This document shows, piece by piece, positions 43,715 to 55,641 of a stretch of DNA of 64,000 bases. Numbering within the stretch: the stretch's first letter is position 1; the number at the start of each line of letters is the position of its first letter. Below the pieces are notes generated by a model that saw nothing but the letters and a program-made list of their open reading frames with translations, made no database searches and was not told the origin of the DNA. The position numbers and the translations under genes were made by a program. This DNA is from Cinclus cinclus (taxonomy: Eukaryota > Chordata > Aves > Passeriformes > Cinclidae), in contig NC_085059.1 in assembly GCF_963662255.1 (NCBI RefSeq), positions 3,086,501-3,150,500 on the forward strand, read 5' to 3'.

Positions 43715-44959
43715 GTGACCTCTGAAAGACTCTCAATCATTGCACTTGTTCTCTTTAATGTCCTACCCTTTGCCAGCAGCAGAATTGTTCAACAGCCAAA
43801 ACAGAACATTTGGATTACCCTGGCCAACATAACGCACCAAGAGACGTTATGTCTATCTGTTGCCAACCCCAAACAACCCCTTTTCAACATGCCTGGTAGG
43901 TCTACCAGCAGACGAATGCCCAGTAAATAAAAAGACCATCAATGCCATGCGAGGTAACAGTCCCAAAAGTAAGTTAAAATACAACCCTGTAGACTTTTGG
44001 AACTCGTGGGCTCTTGATCTTCCACATGCGCCATTAGAGCCTCCAGAACTGGAACTATTTGGCTCAGTTAAAATGGACTACTGCATCACCTTTCGCTATA
44101 AAAAGAGAGTTCAGCTGATAAGGGCTAACGGAGGTAAGCCCCAAATCGTGAAAACAGATGAACCAGCGTTGTGGGATGTTTCCCCCCACCATCCAGGGTA
44201 TAAAAATGAGAGCCTATGGTGTAATTATACCTCACGACATCCATCTAAATCAGTGATACTCCTCTGCAGTTACCTCCAGGTACATTTCTTCTTTGTGGGG
44301 ACAGAGCATGGCCTGCCATTCCGTCTCATATTAAAGGTGGACCATGTAGCCTTGGTAGGCTTACTTTACTAACTCCCAATGTCACAGCACTAATTGGTAA
44401 TAGCAAAAACAGGAAAAAGCGTTTTGCACATCAATTCCAATCTGATTGTAACAGTAAATTAGAGTTTTGGAATAGGGGACAAAGGATAATCGCCTCTGCT
44501 CTTGTACCTTGGGTAGCTGCTGCACAAGCAGTCACCCAGTTGGGAAGATTGGGATGTTGGTTAAGTAAACAAACCAACGCTACTTCCGTCGCTCTAAGTG
44601 ATCTTCTGACAGATGTTGCCAGTATAAGGCATGCAACATTGTAAAACAGAGCTGCCATAGATTGTTTGCTGTTGGCACAAGGACATGGATGCCAGGACTT
44701 TGAAGGCATGTGCTGCATGAACCTTTCTGATCATAGCGAATCTATACACAAAAGTATTCAAGCTCTCAAAGATGGAGTCAAAGAGTTACAAATCAAGGAT
44801 GACACGGACTGGTTTAATGGACTCTTGAAAAGTTGGGGAAACAAAGGGTGGGTGTTACTTATAATGAAAACTGGTTTACTTCATAATTGTTGTTGTTGTA
44901 CTGTTAATTGTTCCTTCCTTGTTACAATGTTTTTACAAAGTTCTACAAAAATCATTTAG
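43715..44959 (+). pseudogene. env: ERV2 env, alpharetrovirus-like, disrupted
   Basis: It opens with an ATG at 43715 and a hydrophobic signal-peptide-like start. The surface subunit changes frame at about 43880-43900 and back at about 44255-44270. A furin-type site (RKKR) ends at about 44422. The transmembrane subunit follows in the first frame with a fusion-peptide-like Ala-rich stretch, a heptad region, an in-frame TAA at 44642-44644, and CQDFEGMCC, a CX6CC motif, near 44692-44718. A hydrophobic Cys-rich stretch near the end may be the membrane anchor. The TM organisation is that of alpharetroviruses (avian leukosis-sarcoma type), not that of MMTV-like betaretroviruses. No functional Env can be made. 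Confidence 0.88.
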
Positions 44960-44979
44960 CTCTATTTTTATAGTTAAAC

Positions 44980-44992
44980 AGAAAGGGGAAGA
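44980..44992 (+). promoter_or_regulatory. ERV2 polypurine tract
   Basis: agaaaggggaaga abuts the TG of the 3' LTR. Confidence 0.85.
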
Positions 44993-45616
44993 TGTGGGAA
45001 TCGAGCTGCCCGACATCCAAAGCCAGACCAGTGTTTTTGGTGAGTGGCCCCTTGGCCCCAGACCATGGAGGGCATATGTTTAAGTTAATAACAGTTCCTA
45101 AGAAAGTTGTCAAAGGTTTTAAAACTGTTCATGGTAAAGCTTTATAACCCTCATTTCCCATTGGTTACCTCCATTCCCAGTTATGTCATCCCTTTTCTCC
45201 TCCCAGTCCTGGAAAGTTCTTGTATCCTTGTACCCCCATTGGTTTATGTTCACCGCATTGTTCCACCCATCCTACCTTACTGGTTACTGCCCCATATTAC
45301 TCCTCCCTTACTCCACTTTTCCCTTTACCCATTGGATTATCGTCCTGGACCCACCTCTCATCATCCCTTATAAATACCCTGGATTTTCCCTCAGCCTTGT
45401 CTTCTACCCTTAGCTCTTATAGTGTGTACAGGTGTTTTGGGCCTTCTCCCGCATTTTCTTTATGATTATTAAAGTATTTAGTTTCAAAGTTTTGGTGTGG
45501 ACCCGTTCCTCATTTCGCCACCTTAGCCCTGATATCAGGGGAACTTTAGAGGTTGGTCGGGGAGACTGCCCTCGAGACTCGCGCCTTAATTACTGAAAAA
45601 CAAAAAAATCCCGACA
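44993..45616 (+). repeat. ERV2 3' LTR
   Basis: 624 bp, same length as the 5' LTR. Differences are mostly substitutions, densest in the first 60 bp and the last 150 bp. TATAAATA at 45369-45376 and ATTAAA at 45468-45473 are kept. Followed directly by gataagagcc of the unit. Confidence 0.93.
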
Positions 45617-45790
45617 GATAAGAGCCAACAGGAAGTCACAAAGTTACTGAGGCTGCTAGATCACCTCCCCAAAAGAAAAAGCTGAAAAAGCTGTGGCTGC
45701 TGAGGAAGGGGAGGTGAAGCTTGTGTGGCAAGCTCAGAGCATATTCACAGTGAATGAAAGGTGGAAGAGGGAGGGTGACTCTTCCTCAGG

Positions 45791-46050
45791 AAGTCTACTG
45801 ATGGGACAAGGGGGAATGGGATCAAACGGAAAGAGAGTTGGAAGAGATTTGATGCTGGAAAGAAGTTCTTTAATCTGAGGCTGCTTGTCCCTGACACAGG
45901 GAGCTGTGCACATGTGGGTGCCCCATCCCCAGCAACATCCAAGGCCACATTGGACAGGGTTGAAGTGCTGGGAGCTTGCTCAGGTTGGAACCAGATGATT
46001 TTTAGGGTCTCTTCCAAGCCAAACCACTCAAGGATTTCATGGTTCTATGG
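45791..46050 (+). mobile_element. CR1 fragment, plus strand (U7)
   Basis: First intact unit feature right of ERV2. The 3' end reads aggatttcatgg, intermediate between the two other variants. Confidence 0.86.
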
Positions 46051-46214
46051 CGTCCATCTCCAAGAGAGGAGTGGCCCTGAAGCTTCTGTGACATCACAGG
46101 GCCCAGAGTGCTCCAGGTGGAAGGTCCAGGGCCTGGAGACCAGCACAACAGACAGTTCACCTGCTGCCAGCACTCAGTTCTCCCCCACTCTTCTCTCTCT
46201 GCCACGGTGCCAAG

Positions 46215-46673
46215 ATGTTCCTGCTGCCAGTACTCGCTTGTCCCCCGCTCTTCGTTCTCTGCCTTGGTGCTGAGCTGCTCCTGCTGCCGGGACTTTTCCT
46301 GCACTTCTACTGGAGCATCAACACCAACAGCATGAGCGCTCCTGTCCCAGTGGAGGTACAGTGCCATCCCAGGGAGGGGGGCAGCCCGGAATGCCAGGGC
46401 AGGCTGCAGCCCTGTGGGGATGGATGCTGGGGACAGGGACCCCAAGTGACATTGTGCTGCCTCATGCAGACTGCCAGAGACACCGTTGAGGATATGGAGG
46501 TGGATGAGCAGGATGACACCGAGCCCATGGAAGTGGACGAATATGATGAGACTGAGCCCATGGAAGTGGATGAGCAGGATGACACCGAGCCCATGGAAGT
46601 GGACGAATATGATGAGACTGAGCCCATGGACGTCGATGAGAAGGACAAAGAAGAGCCCGTGATCCTGGCATGA
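46215..46673 (+). CDS. Repeated ORF copy 7 (U7)
   Basis: 152 codons, two acidic pairs, Trp-Ser at residues 33-34. It is the first copy of the right-hand subfamily: the tail begins RDTVED (Ile to Val), the last block uses GACAAAGAAGAG, and cttctctctctgcc precedes the start. Candidate intron 46356-46469. Upstream sequence beyond about 600 bp is ERV2, so the unit's arm 2 and any promoter there are missing; if this copy is expressed the ERV2 3' LTR could drive it. AATAAA at 47086. Confidence 0.48.
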   Translation: MFLLPVLACPPLFVLCLGAELLLLPGLFLHFYWSINTNSMSAPVPVEVQCHPREGGSPECQGRLQPCGDGCWGQGPQVTLCCLMQTARDTVEDMEVDEQDDTEPMEVDEYDETEPMEVDEQDDTEPMEVDEYDETEPMDVDEKDKEEPVILA

Positions 46674-48654
46674 GGATGGAGCCCCAGGAGCAGGACAACC
46701 TGATGCTCCCCTGCCCTGCCCACAGGCAGTGCCCAGCCTGGGGCGGGGCTGGCTGGCTCTCCTCAGGGACATGGTACTCAAGGAAGTCCTGCTCTGCTGC
46801 TTCCATCCTTCCTTCCTTCCTTCCCTCCCAGACAGACAGGGATAATGGGCATCGATAGGGCCCCACTGTAAATATGTTCAGCATGGTCAAGGCTTTTTTT
46901 TATAGGAACAATTTGAAGATTGTTAGCCTAAAGGTCCCAGAATGTTAATCTATAGCTTCTAGATTTTTACAGTATAAGTCCCAGATTGTTAACAGTATAG
47001 TCTTCCTTGTAAATATGTTCTAGAGACTGTTGTTGTTGTTGTTAGAAGTAAATATGTTCTTCAAATGTTTGGCTGAACTTTGTTCAATAAATACTATTTC
47101 TTATTAAAACCTCACCTCTCTTTGCAATTCCTTTGGGCAACCTTTGCACAGTGCTGGTTTCCACTTGCTCATGGTTCCTGGGGCTGCAGGTCCCTGGGGG
47201 TGCTGGCACAGCCAGCCCTGGCTGGGAGTCCCTGTGCAGGGGGGTCCCACTGAGCCAGCACTGCTGTTCCTGGGGCACAGCAGTGTCCCCGAGGGCAAAG
47301 CTGTCACCAGCAGAGAGGGAGCTCTGACAGCAGCAGGCCCTGCAGCAACGCTACCAAAGCAAAGGAAACCTCCTGACACCCTTCCTGCTGCGGCCACAGG
47401 GACTCCTGGGCAGGAGCCAGCATCAGGCACAGGGATGCAACATCCACCTCCATGCTCTGAAGGTCTCGACAGCCTTGGCAAGTCTGGGACCTGCACCCGG
47501 GCTGCTGCAGGGGCTGATGTTTAAGGCTTGCAGCCTCCAAAGCCTCTGGGCTTTGCTTCCCCCGCTGCCTTCCATTGCCCTGTGCCCAGGATCCTCACCC
47601 TGCCCGTGTTCCTGCTGCTGCCAGCAGCCCCCAGAGCCCCTCACTCCCTGAGCATCCCCATCACAGGGAGCACTGGCAAATCCCACACGCTTCGCAAAGC
47701 AAACTCCCCCACAGTAACCAAACCACTCTTTGGTCAGAGGGTGCCAAGGGGAAGCTCAGCAGCAGCTGCTGTTTAAAGCATGCTTTCAAAAGTGGGTTCA
47801 GGCACTCTGGCAGTGCCTGCTGCGCAGCTGAGGCTGTGGGGACACAGCACTGGCTCAGGCCAGCCCTCAGCCCCTCACAGCTCATGCCAAGGGCCCAGCT
47901 CACAAAGCAGTTTCACACCACTTGCTGCAGCTATTTCAAAGGCCTAAATGTCATTCGCAGGAGCCATTTAGTTGCCAACTCAGTGTCCGTGTCCTGGCAG
48001 GAGAAGCCACCAAGGGGCCTCTGCATGTGCACTCAGGGCACTTCCACTGCCATCCCAAAGGGATCGCAAAGGACAGGGCTCTTCTTTCAGCACTGCTGAG
48101 CTCCTCACGCAGCATTGAAGTCTCAGGAAGAGACAAGAATTGAGTGCACCAGGGAAGCTGGCCTCCAAGAAAAGGCATCAATCCCACGGCCCACCCAAGC
48201 CAACGGCCTGCATGTCTGTACCTTCTCCTCCTTCTCTCTTCTCTGCTGTCACTTTGCCCCTTCTCTCTGTCCGGGAGCTTGGCCTCTCAGACAAATAAAA
48301 GATGTGCATCCTCACCTAGGCACGGCATAGATGTCTTACAGAATTGTCCCTTCTTCCCCGACAGCTGCAAATCCTACAGCTGCCAGACCTCATCCCTTGC
48401 TCCTAGAAAGGGAGAGAAGACTTTCCATTCTAATCCATTGCCCAGCCCTAAGTCAACGACACAGTCAGTAGAAATAGCCGTGAAATCCCCGGCAGGAACC
48501 TGCCAGAAGAGCTACAGCTGTGGAGGGGGAAGCAGCAAACTCCCACCCCCAACACTGCTTTGGACTCCTTACCAGCTAAAACAGACCCCACTCCTGGGAT
48601 TTTTTTCCATTTTTTATTAACCACAACTACCATCAATTTAAATCCATTGAAAAC

Positions 48655-48880
48655 AAGATCACAGGAGGGGTTGCGTGGAAAGGAACCTTCAATCCCACCC
48701 AGTGCAAGCTTTGCCATGGCAGGGACACCTGCCACTGTCCCACGCTGCTCCAGCCTGGCCTTGGGCACTGCCAGGGATCCAGGGGCAGCCACAGCTGCTC
48801 TGGGCACCCTGTGCCAGCCCTGCCCATCCTGCCAGGGAACACTTCCTGACCCATATCCCATCTGAAGCCGCTCCCAGTGC
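48655..48880 (-). mobile_element. CR1 fragment, minus strand (U8)
   Basis: Same breakpoints; the right end reads catctgaagccgctccc, as in U3 and U9-U11. Confidence 0.83.
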
Positions 48881-50473
48881 CAACAGGTGTCACTGCATGG
48901 CCTTGGGATGATGGATCAAGAGAAAGCCCCAAGCTTTGAGCAGAGTTCCCAGTGCCTGTGCTGGGGACGTGCCACCAACCTGCCCCTCAAGCACTCAGCT
49001 GCCTCGCAGCCAGATGGAGTGTCCAACGGGTAAAGCACTCCCAGAGGATCAAACCCTGGTCACTGCACCAATGACAAGGTCTTTATTGGGAAAAGAAATG
49101 TCGAAGCACAGCGACATTTCTTTTCCAAGCAGGAGACGCTGATCCTGTGCCGGCAGCGCAGGGATGCCGTGATTGCTGGTCCTCATTTCATGCCTTTATC
49201 AGCTGCAGGGGCACCAGGACAGGCTGTGGTCTCCCAGGGCAGCTCTGAGTGACACTGCTGTCCCCACCAGCTGTCCCCAGCCCTGGGTGCTGCCACGTGC
49301 CCCAGCCTCTGCAGCCCAAAGCACCTGGAGATCCCCCCGAGCATCAGCGATCGGGGCCGCTGCAATCAGCCTGCTGACCCAAAACCTCAAGTGCTGCCAC
49401 AAGAAAAGCAGCTGATTCATTGATACCTCGGAATTTCATGTCTCAATGCAAGGACAGGAAGCACCCCTATGCCACCAAATCATTGCTAAGGGCTTGCAAG
49501 CCTCAACGCGGAGATTTCAGCGTTGGACACGCAGTCAGGGCAAGGGTAAATCCACACAGAAATGACTCAGAAATTCCAAAACACACATCATGTTGGTCTT
49601 GACGCCTTTCTTGTTGGCTCAAGGGCTGTTTCCGTGGGCCACGCTTGCACAGAAAGAAAGAAAGGAAGTGCAGCTGCTGAGGAACATCTCCATGCCCTCA
49701 GCAGGTTTTGGTGCCTTTGCTGCAGGGCCGCTCCTGTCAGAGCCCCCTCTCTGCTGCTGACACCTTTGCTCTTGGGGACACCAGCCCAGGAACACCAGCA
49801 GGGCCCAGGGTTGGGTCACGGGGACCCCCCTGTGCACAGGGACTCCCAGCCCCGTGGCTGTGCCAGCACCCCCAGAAACACCAAGATCTGGCAGCACTTT
49901 GCTCCGCTGCTCTTTCCGCACACGGACCCATCTCCTTCCTTTGCCATCCCAGGAAAATTCAACCTCTACCTCAGCCAAAGATCATTTCCTACACATGGCT
50001 GATCAGAAATGTTCTTCTGCACTTCCTCCACCAAAACCACCCCCGCATGCCCACAAGACATTCCAGGGCCATCGGGAAACCCTCCACAAACACTGCGCAG
50101 GCACCCAGGACCACGGGCTTTCCATCTCTGCCATTCAGGCTCCCTGCGCTGCTCCTGGTCATTTTCTCCTCCTCTCTCCATAACTTTGGGAACCACAGAG
50201 CTCCCAGGCTTTGGCAATTCCCAAGGCCACTGCCATCCTTGACTTCTTGGACACCCCCAGGGCTGTGGACAGACACCCCTGTGTTTTCCGGCAGAAGATG
50301 TTAAGAGCCAACAGGAAGCCACAAAGTTACTGAGGCTGCTAGATCACCTCCCCAAAAGAAAAAGCTGAAAAAGCTGTGGCTGCTGAGGAAGGGGAGGTGA
50401 AGCTTGTGTGGCAAGCTCAGAGCATATTCACAGTGAATGAAAGGTGGAAGAGGGAGGGTGACTCTTCCTCAGG

Positions 50474-50733
50474 AAGTCTACTGATGGGACAAGGGGGAAT
50501 GGGATCAAACGGAAAGAGAGTTGGAAGAGATTTGATGCTGGAAAGAAGTTCTTTAATCTGAGGCTGCTTGTCCCTGACACAGGGAGCTGTGCACATGCGG
50601 GTGCCCCATCCCCAGCAACATCCAAGGCCACATTGGACAGGGTTGAAGTGCTGGGAGCTTGCTCAGGTTGGAACCAGATGATTTTTAGGGTCTCTTCCAA
50701 GCCAAACCACTCAAGGACTTCATGGTTCTATGG
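50474..50733 (+). mobile_element. CR1 fragment, plus strand (U8)
   Basis: Carries cacatgcgggtgcc and aggacttcatgg, the combination otherwise seen in U6. Confidence 0.86.
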
Positions 50734-50897
50734 CGTCCATCTCCAAGAGAGGAGTGGCCCTGAAGCTTCTGTGACATCACAGGGCCCAGAGTGCTCCAGG
50801 TGGAAGGTCCAGGGCCTGGAGACCAGCACAACAGACAGTTCACCTGCTGCCAGCACTCAGTTCTCCCCCACTCTTCTCTCTCTGCCACGGTGCCAAG

Positions 50898-51422
50898 ATG
50901 TTCCTGCTGCCAGTACTCGCTTGTCCCCCGCTCTTCGTTCTCTGCCTTGGTGCTGAGCTGCTCCTGCTGCCGGGACTTTTCCTGCACTTCTACTGCACCA
51001 TCAACACCAACAGCATGAGCGCTCCTGTCCCAGTGGAGGTACAGTGCCATCCCAGGGAGGGGGGCAGCCCTGAGTGCCAGGGCAGGCTGCAGCCCTGTGG
51101 GGATGGATGCTGGGGACAGGGACCCCAAGTGACATTGTGCTGCCTCATGCAGACTGCCAGAGACACCGTTGAGGATATGGAGGTGGATGAGCAGGATGAC
51201 ACCGAGCCCATGGAAGTGGACGAATATGATGAGACTGAGCCCATGGAAGTGGATGAGCAGGATGACACTGAGCCCATGGAAGTGGACGAATATGATGAGA
51301 CTGAGCCCATGGAAGTGGATGAGCAGGATGACACCGAGCCCATGGAAGTAGATGAATATGATGAGACTGAGCCCATGGACGTCGATGAGAAGGACAAAGA
51401 AGAGCCCGTGATCCTGGCATGA
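50898..51422 (+). CDS. Repeated ORF copy 8 (U8)
   Basis: 174 codons, three acidic pairs, Cys-Thr at residues 33-34, RDTVED subfamily. Candidate intron 51039-51152. Several synonymous differences from copy 7 in the repeats (gacactgag, gaagtagat). AATAAA at 51835, 413 nt after the stop. Confidence 0.5.
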   Translation: MFLLPVLACPPLFVLCLGAELLLLPGLFLHFYCTINTNSMSAPVPVEVQCHPREGGSPECQGRLQPCGDGCWGQGPQVTLCCLMQTARDTVEDMEVDEQDDTEPMEVDEYDETEPMEVDEQDDTEPMEVDEYDETEPMEVDEQDDTEPMEVDEYDETEPMDVDEKDKEEPVILA

Positions 51423-53401
51423 GGATGGAGCCCCAGGAGCAGGACAACCTGATGCTCCCCTGCCCTGCCCACAGGCAGTGCCCAGCCTGGGGCGGGGCTG
51501 GCTGGCTCTCCTCAGGGACATGGTGCTCAAGGAAGTCCTGCTCTGCTGCTTCCTTCCTTCCTTCCTTCCTTCCCTCCCAGACAGACAGGGATAATGGGCA
51601 TCGATAGGGCCCCACTGTAAATATGTTCAGCATGTTCAAGGCTTTTTTTTATAGGAACAATTTGAAGATTGTTAGCCTAAAGGTCCCAGAATGTTAATCT
51701 ATAGCTTCTAGATTTTTACAGTATAAGTCCCAGATTGTTAACAGTATAGTCTTCCTTGTAAATATGTTCTAGAGACTGTTGTTGTTGTTGTTAGAAGTAA
51801 ATATGTTCTTCAAATGTTTGGCTGAACTTTGTTCAATAAATACTATTTCTTATTAAAACCTCGCCTCTCTTTGCAATTCCTTTGGGCAACCTTTGCACAG
51901 TGCTGGTTTCCACTTGCTCATGGTTCCTGGGGCTGCAGGTCCCTGGGGGTGCTGGCACAGCCAGCCCTGGCTGGGAGTCCCTGTGCAGGGGGGTCCCACT
52001 GAGCCAGCACTGCTGTTCCTGGGGCACAGCAGTGTCCCCGAGGGCAAAGCTGTCACCAGCAGAGAGGGAGCTCTGACAGCAGCAGGCCCTGCAGCAACGC
52101 TACCAAAGCAAAGGAAACCTCCTGACACCCTTCCTGCTGCGGCCACAGGGACTCCTGGGCAGGAGCCAGCATCAGGCACAGGGATGCAACATCCACCTCC
52201 ATGCTCTGAAGGTCTCGACAGCCTTGGCAAGTCTGGGACCTGCACCCGGGCTGCTGCAGGGGCTGATGTTTAAGGCTTGCAGCCTCCAAAGCCTCTGGGC
52301 TTTGCTTCCCCCGCTGCCTTCCATTGCCCTGTGCCCAGGATCCTCACCCTGCCCGTGTTCCTGCTGCTGCCAGCAGCCCCCAGAGCCCCTCACTCCCTGA
52401 GCATCCCCATCACACGGAGCACTGGCAAATCCCACACGCTTTGCAAAGCAAACTCCCCCACAGTAACCAAACCACTCTTTGGTCAGAGGGTGCCAAGGGG
52501 AAGCTCAGCACCAGCTGCCGTTTAAAGCATGCTTTCAAAAGTGGGTTCAGGCACTCTGGCAGTGCCTGCTGCGCAGCTGAGGCTGTGGGGACACAGCACT
52601 GGCTCAGGCCAGCCCTCAGCCCCTCACAGCTCATGCCAAGGGCCCAGCTCACAAAGCAGTTTCACACCACTTGCTGCAGCTATTTCAAAGGCCTAAATGT
52701 CATTCGCAGGAGCCATTTAGTTGCCAACTCAGTGTCCGTGTCCTGGCAGGAGAAGCCACCAAGGGGCCTCTGCATGTGCACTCAGGGCACTTCCACTGCC
52801 ATCCCAAAGGGATCGCAAAGGACAGGGCTCTTCTTTCAGCACTGCTGAGCTCCTCACGCAGCATTGAAGTCTCAGGAAGAGACAAGAATTGAGTGCACCA
52901 GGGAAGCTGGCCTCCAAGAAAAGGCATCAATCCCACGGCCCACCCAAGCCAACGGCCTGCATGTCTGTACCTTCTCCTCCTTCTCTCTTCTCTGCTGTCA
53001 CTTTGCCCCTTCTCTCTGTCCGGGAGCTTGGCCTCTCAGACAAATAAAAGATGTGCATCCTCACGTAGGCACGGCATAGATGTCTTACAGAATTGTCCCT
53101 TCTTCCCCGACAGCTGCAAATCCTACAGCTGCCAGACCTCATCCCTTGCTCCTAGAAAGGGAGAGAAGACCTTCCATTCTAATCCATTGCCCAGCCCTAA
53201 GTCAACGACACAGTCAGTAGAAATAGCTGTGAAATCCCCGGCAGGAACCTGCCAGAAGAGCTACAGCTGTGGAGGGGGAAGCAGCAAACTCCCACCCCCA
53301 ACACTGCTTTGGACTCCTTACCAGCTAAAACAGATCCCACTCCTGTGACTTTTTCCATTTTTTGTTAACCACAACTACCATCAATTTAAATCCATTGAAA
53401 A

Positions 53402-53626
53402 CAAGATCACAGGAGGGGTTGCGTGGAAAGGAACCTTCAATCCCACCCAGTGCAAGCTTTGCCATGGCAGGGACACCTGCCACTGTCCCACGCTGCTCCA
53501 GCCTGGCCTTGGGCACTGCCAGGGATCCAGGGGCAGCCACAGCTGCTCTGGGCACCCTGTGCCAGCCCTGCCCATCCTGCCAGGGAACACTTGCTGACCC
53601 ATATCCCATCTGAAGCCGCTCCCAGT
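53402..53626 (-). mobile_element. CR1 fragment, minus strand (U9)
   Basis: Same breakpoints as elsewhere; identical by eye to the U10 copy. Confidence 0.83.
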
Positions 53627-55217
53627 GCCAACAGGTGTCACTGCATGGCCTTGGGATGATGGATCAAGAGAAAGCCCCAAACTTTGAGCAGAGCTCCCAG
53701 TGCCTGTGCTGGGGACGTGCCACCCACCTGCCCCTCAAGCACTCAGCTGCCTCGCAGCCAGATGGAGTGTCCAACGGGTAAAGTACTCCCAGAGGATCAA
53801 ACCCTGGTCACTGCACCAATGACAAGGTCTTTATTGGGAAAAGAAATGTCGAAGCACAGCGACATTTCTTTTCCAAGCAGGAGACGCTGATCCTGTGCCG
53901 GCAGCGCAGGGATGCCGTGATTGCTGGTCCTCATTTCATGCCTTTATCAGCTGCAGGGGCACCAGGACAGGCTGTGGTCTCCCAGGGCAGCTCTGAGTGA
54001 CACTGCTGTCCCCACCAGCTGTCCCCAGCCCTGGGTGCTGCCACGTGCCCCAGCCTCTGCAGCCCAAAGCACCTGGAGATCCCCCCGAGCATCAGCGATC
54101 GGGGCCGCTGCAATCAGCCTGCTGACCCAAAACCTCAAGTGCTGCCACAAGAAAAGCAGCTGATTCATTGATACCTCGGAATTTCATGTCTCAATGCAAG
54201 GACAGGAAGCACCCCTATGCCACCAAATCATTGCTAAGGGCTTGCAAGCCTCAACGCGGAGATTTCAGCGTTGGACACGCAGTCAGGGCAAGGGTAAATC
54301 CACACAGAAATGACTCAGAAATTCCAAAACACACATCATGTTGGTCTTGACGCCTTTCTTGTTGGCTCAAGGGCTGTTTCCGTGGGCCACGCTTGCACAG
54401 AAAGAAAGGAAGTGCAGCTGCTGAGGAACATCTCCATGCCCTCAGCAGGTTTTGGTGCCTTTGCTGCAGGGCCGCTCCTGTCAGAGCCCCCTCTCTGCTG
54501 CTGACACCTTTGCTCTTGGGGACACCAGCCCAGGAACACCAGCAGGGCCCAGGGTTGGGTCACGGGGACCCCCCTGTGCACAGGGACTCCCAGCCCCGTG
54601 GCTGTGCCAGCACCCCCAGAAACACCAAGATCTGGCAGCACTTTGCTCCGCTGCTCTTTCCGCACACGGAACCATCTCCTTCCTTTGCCATCCCAGGAAA
54701 ATTCAACCTCTACCTCAGCCAAAGATCATTTCCTACACATGCCTGATCAGAAATGTTCTTCTGCACTTCCTCCACCAAAACCACCCCCGCATGCCCACAA
54801 GACATTCCAGGGCCATCGGGAAACCCTCCACAAACACTGCGCAGGCACCCAGGACCACGGGCTTTCCATCTCTGCCATTCAGGCTCCCTGCGCTGCTCCT
54901 GGTCATTTTCTCCTCCTCTCTCCATAACTTTGGGAACCACAGAGCTCCCAGGCTTTGCCAATTCCCAAGGCCACTGCCATCCTTGACTTCTTGGACACCC
55001 CCAGGGCTGTGGACAGACACCCCTGTGTTTTCCGGCAGAAGATGTTAAGAGCCAACAGGAAGCCACAAAGTTACTGAGGCTGCTAGATCACCTCCCCAAA
55101 AGAAAAAGCTGAAAAAGCTGTGGCTGCTGAGGAAGGGGAGGTGAAGCTTGTGTGGCAAGCTCAGAGCATATTCACAGTGAATGAAAGGTGGAAGAGGGAG
55201 GGTGACTCTTCCTCAGG

Positions 55218-55477
55218 AAGTCTACTGATGGGACAAGGGGGAATGGGATCAAACGGAAAGAGAGTTGGAAGAGATTTGATGCTGGAAAGAAGTTCTTTAA
55301 TCTGAGGCTGCTTGTCCCTGACACAGGGAGCTGTGCACATGTGGGTGCCCCATCCCCAGCAACATCCAAGGCCACATTGGACAGGGTTGAAGTGCTGGGA
55401 GCTTGCTCAGGTTGGAACCAGATGATTTTTAGGGTCTCTTCCAAGCCAAACCACTCAAGGATTGGATGGTTCTATGG
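55218..55477 (+). mobile_element. CR1 fragment, plus strand (U9)
   Basis: Ends aggattggatggttctatggc with the private change gcatccatctcc, shared only with U10. Confidence 0.86.
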
Positions 55478-55641
55478 CATCCATCTCCAAGAGAGGAGTG
55501 GCCCTGAAGCTTCTGTGACATCACAGGGCCCAGAGTGCTCCAGGTGGAAGGTCCAGGGCCTGGAGACCAGCACAACAGACAGTTCACCTGCTGCCAGCAC
55601 TCAGTTCTCCCCCACTCTTCTCTCTCTGCCACGGTGCCAAG

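Larger units (their letters stand above)
37408..45616 (+). mobile_element. ERV2: class II endogenous retrovirus with alpharetrovirus-like env
   Basis: Full-length provirus of 8209 bp with two 624-bp LTRs (TG...CA), a lysine-type PBS, gag, dUTPase-like region, protease, pol and env, and a polypurine tract. Defects seen: stop in gag (39773), stop in pol (42013), frameshift in integrase (about 43170), two frameshifts and one stop in env. Flanks do not match: ...acgccgc on the left, gataag... on the right, and they come from unit positions 2.94 kb apart. The LTRs differ at roughly 45-50 of 624 positions by eye, but since the two ends may come from different insertions this should not be used as an age. 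Confidence 0.95.
37139..47085 (+). repeat. Macrosatellite unit U7, 2.94 kb replaced by ERV2
   Basis: Unit sequence runs 37139-37407, then ERV2 (8209 bp), then unit sequence resumes at 45617 with gataagagccaacagg. The missing part corresponds to about 32435-35375 of U6 (2.94 kb), which includes most of arm 1, the 1.2-kb spacer, the minus CR1, the hairpin and arm 2. Check: 9947 - 8209 + 2941 = 4679, a normal period. The right part keeps plus CR1 at 45791-46050, ORF copy 7 and the CTTC tract at 46800-46829. Confidence 0.93.
47086..51834 (+). repeat. Macrosatellite unit U8 (4749 bp)
   Basis: Complete unit: arm 1 at 47195-47375, minus CR1 at 48655-48880, hairpin at 49089-49126, arm 2 at 49699-49874, plus CR1 at 50474-50733, ORF copy 8. 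It has an extra aaag near 49660, shared with U11. Remaining stretches hold no recognisable gene. Confidence 0.95.

Noticed and set aside
37408..45616. Dating ERV2 from LTR-LTR divergence
   Set aside because: With mismatched flanks the two LTRs may come from different insertions, so divergence does not measure age since integration.
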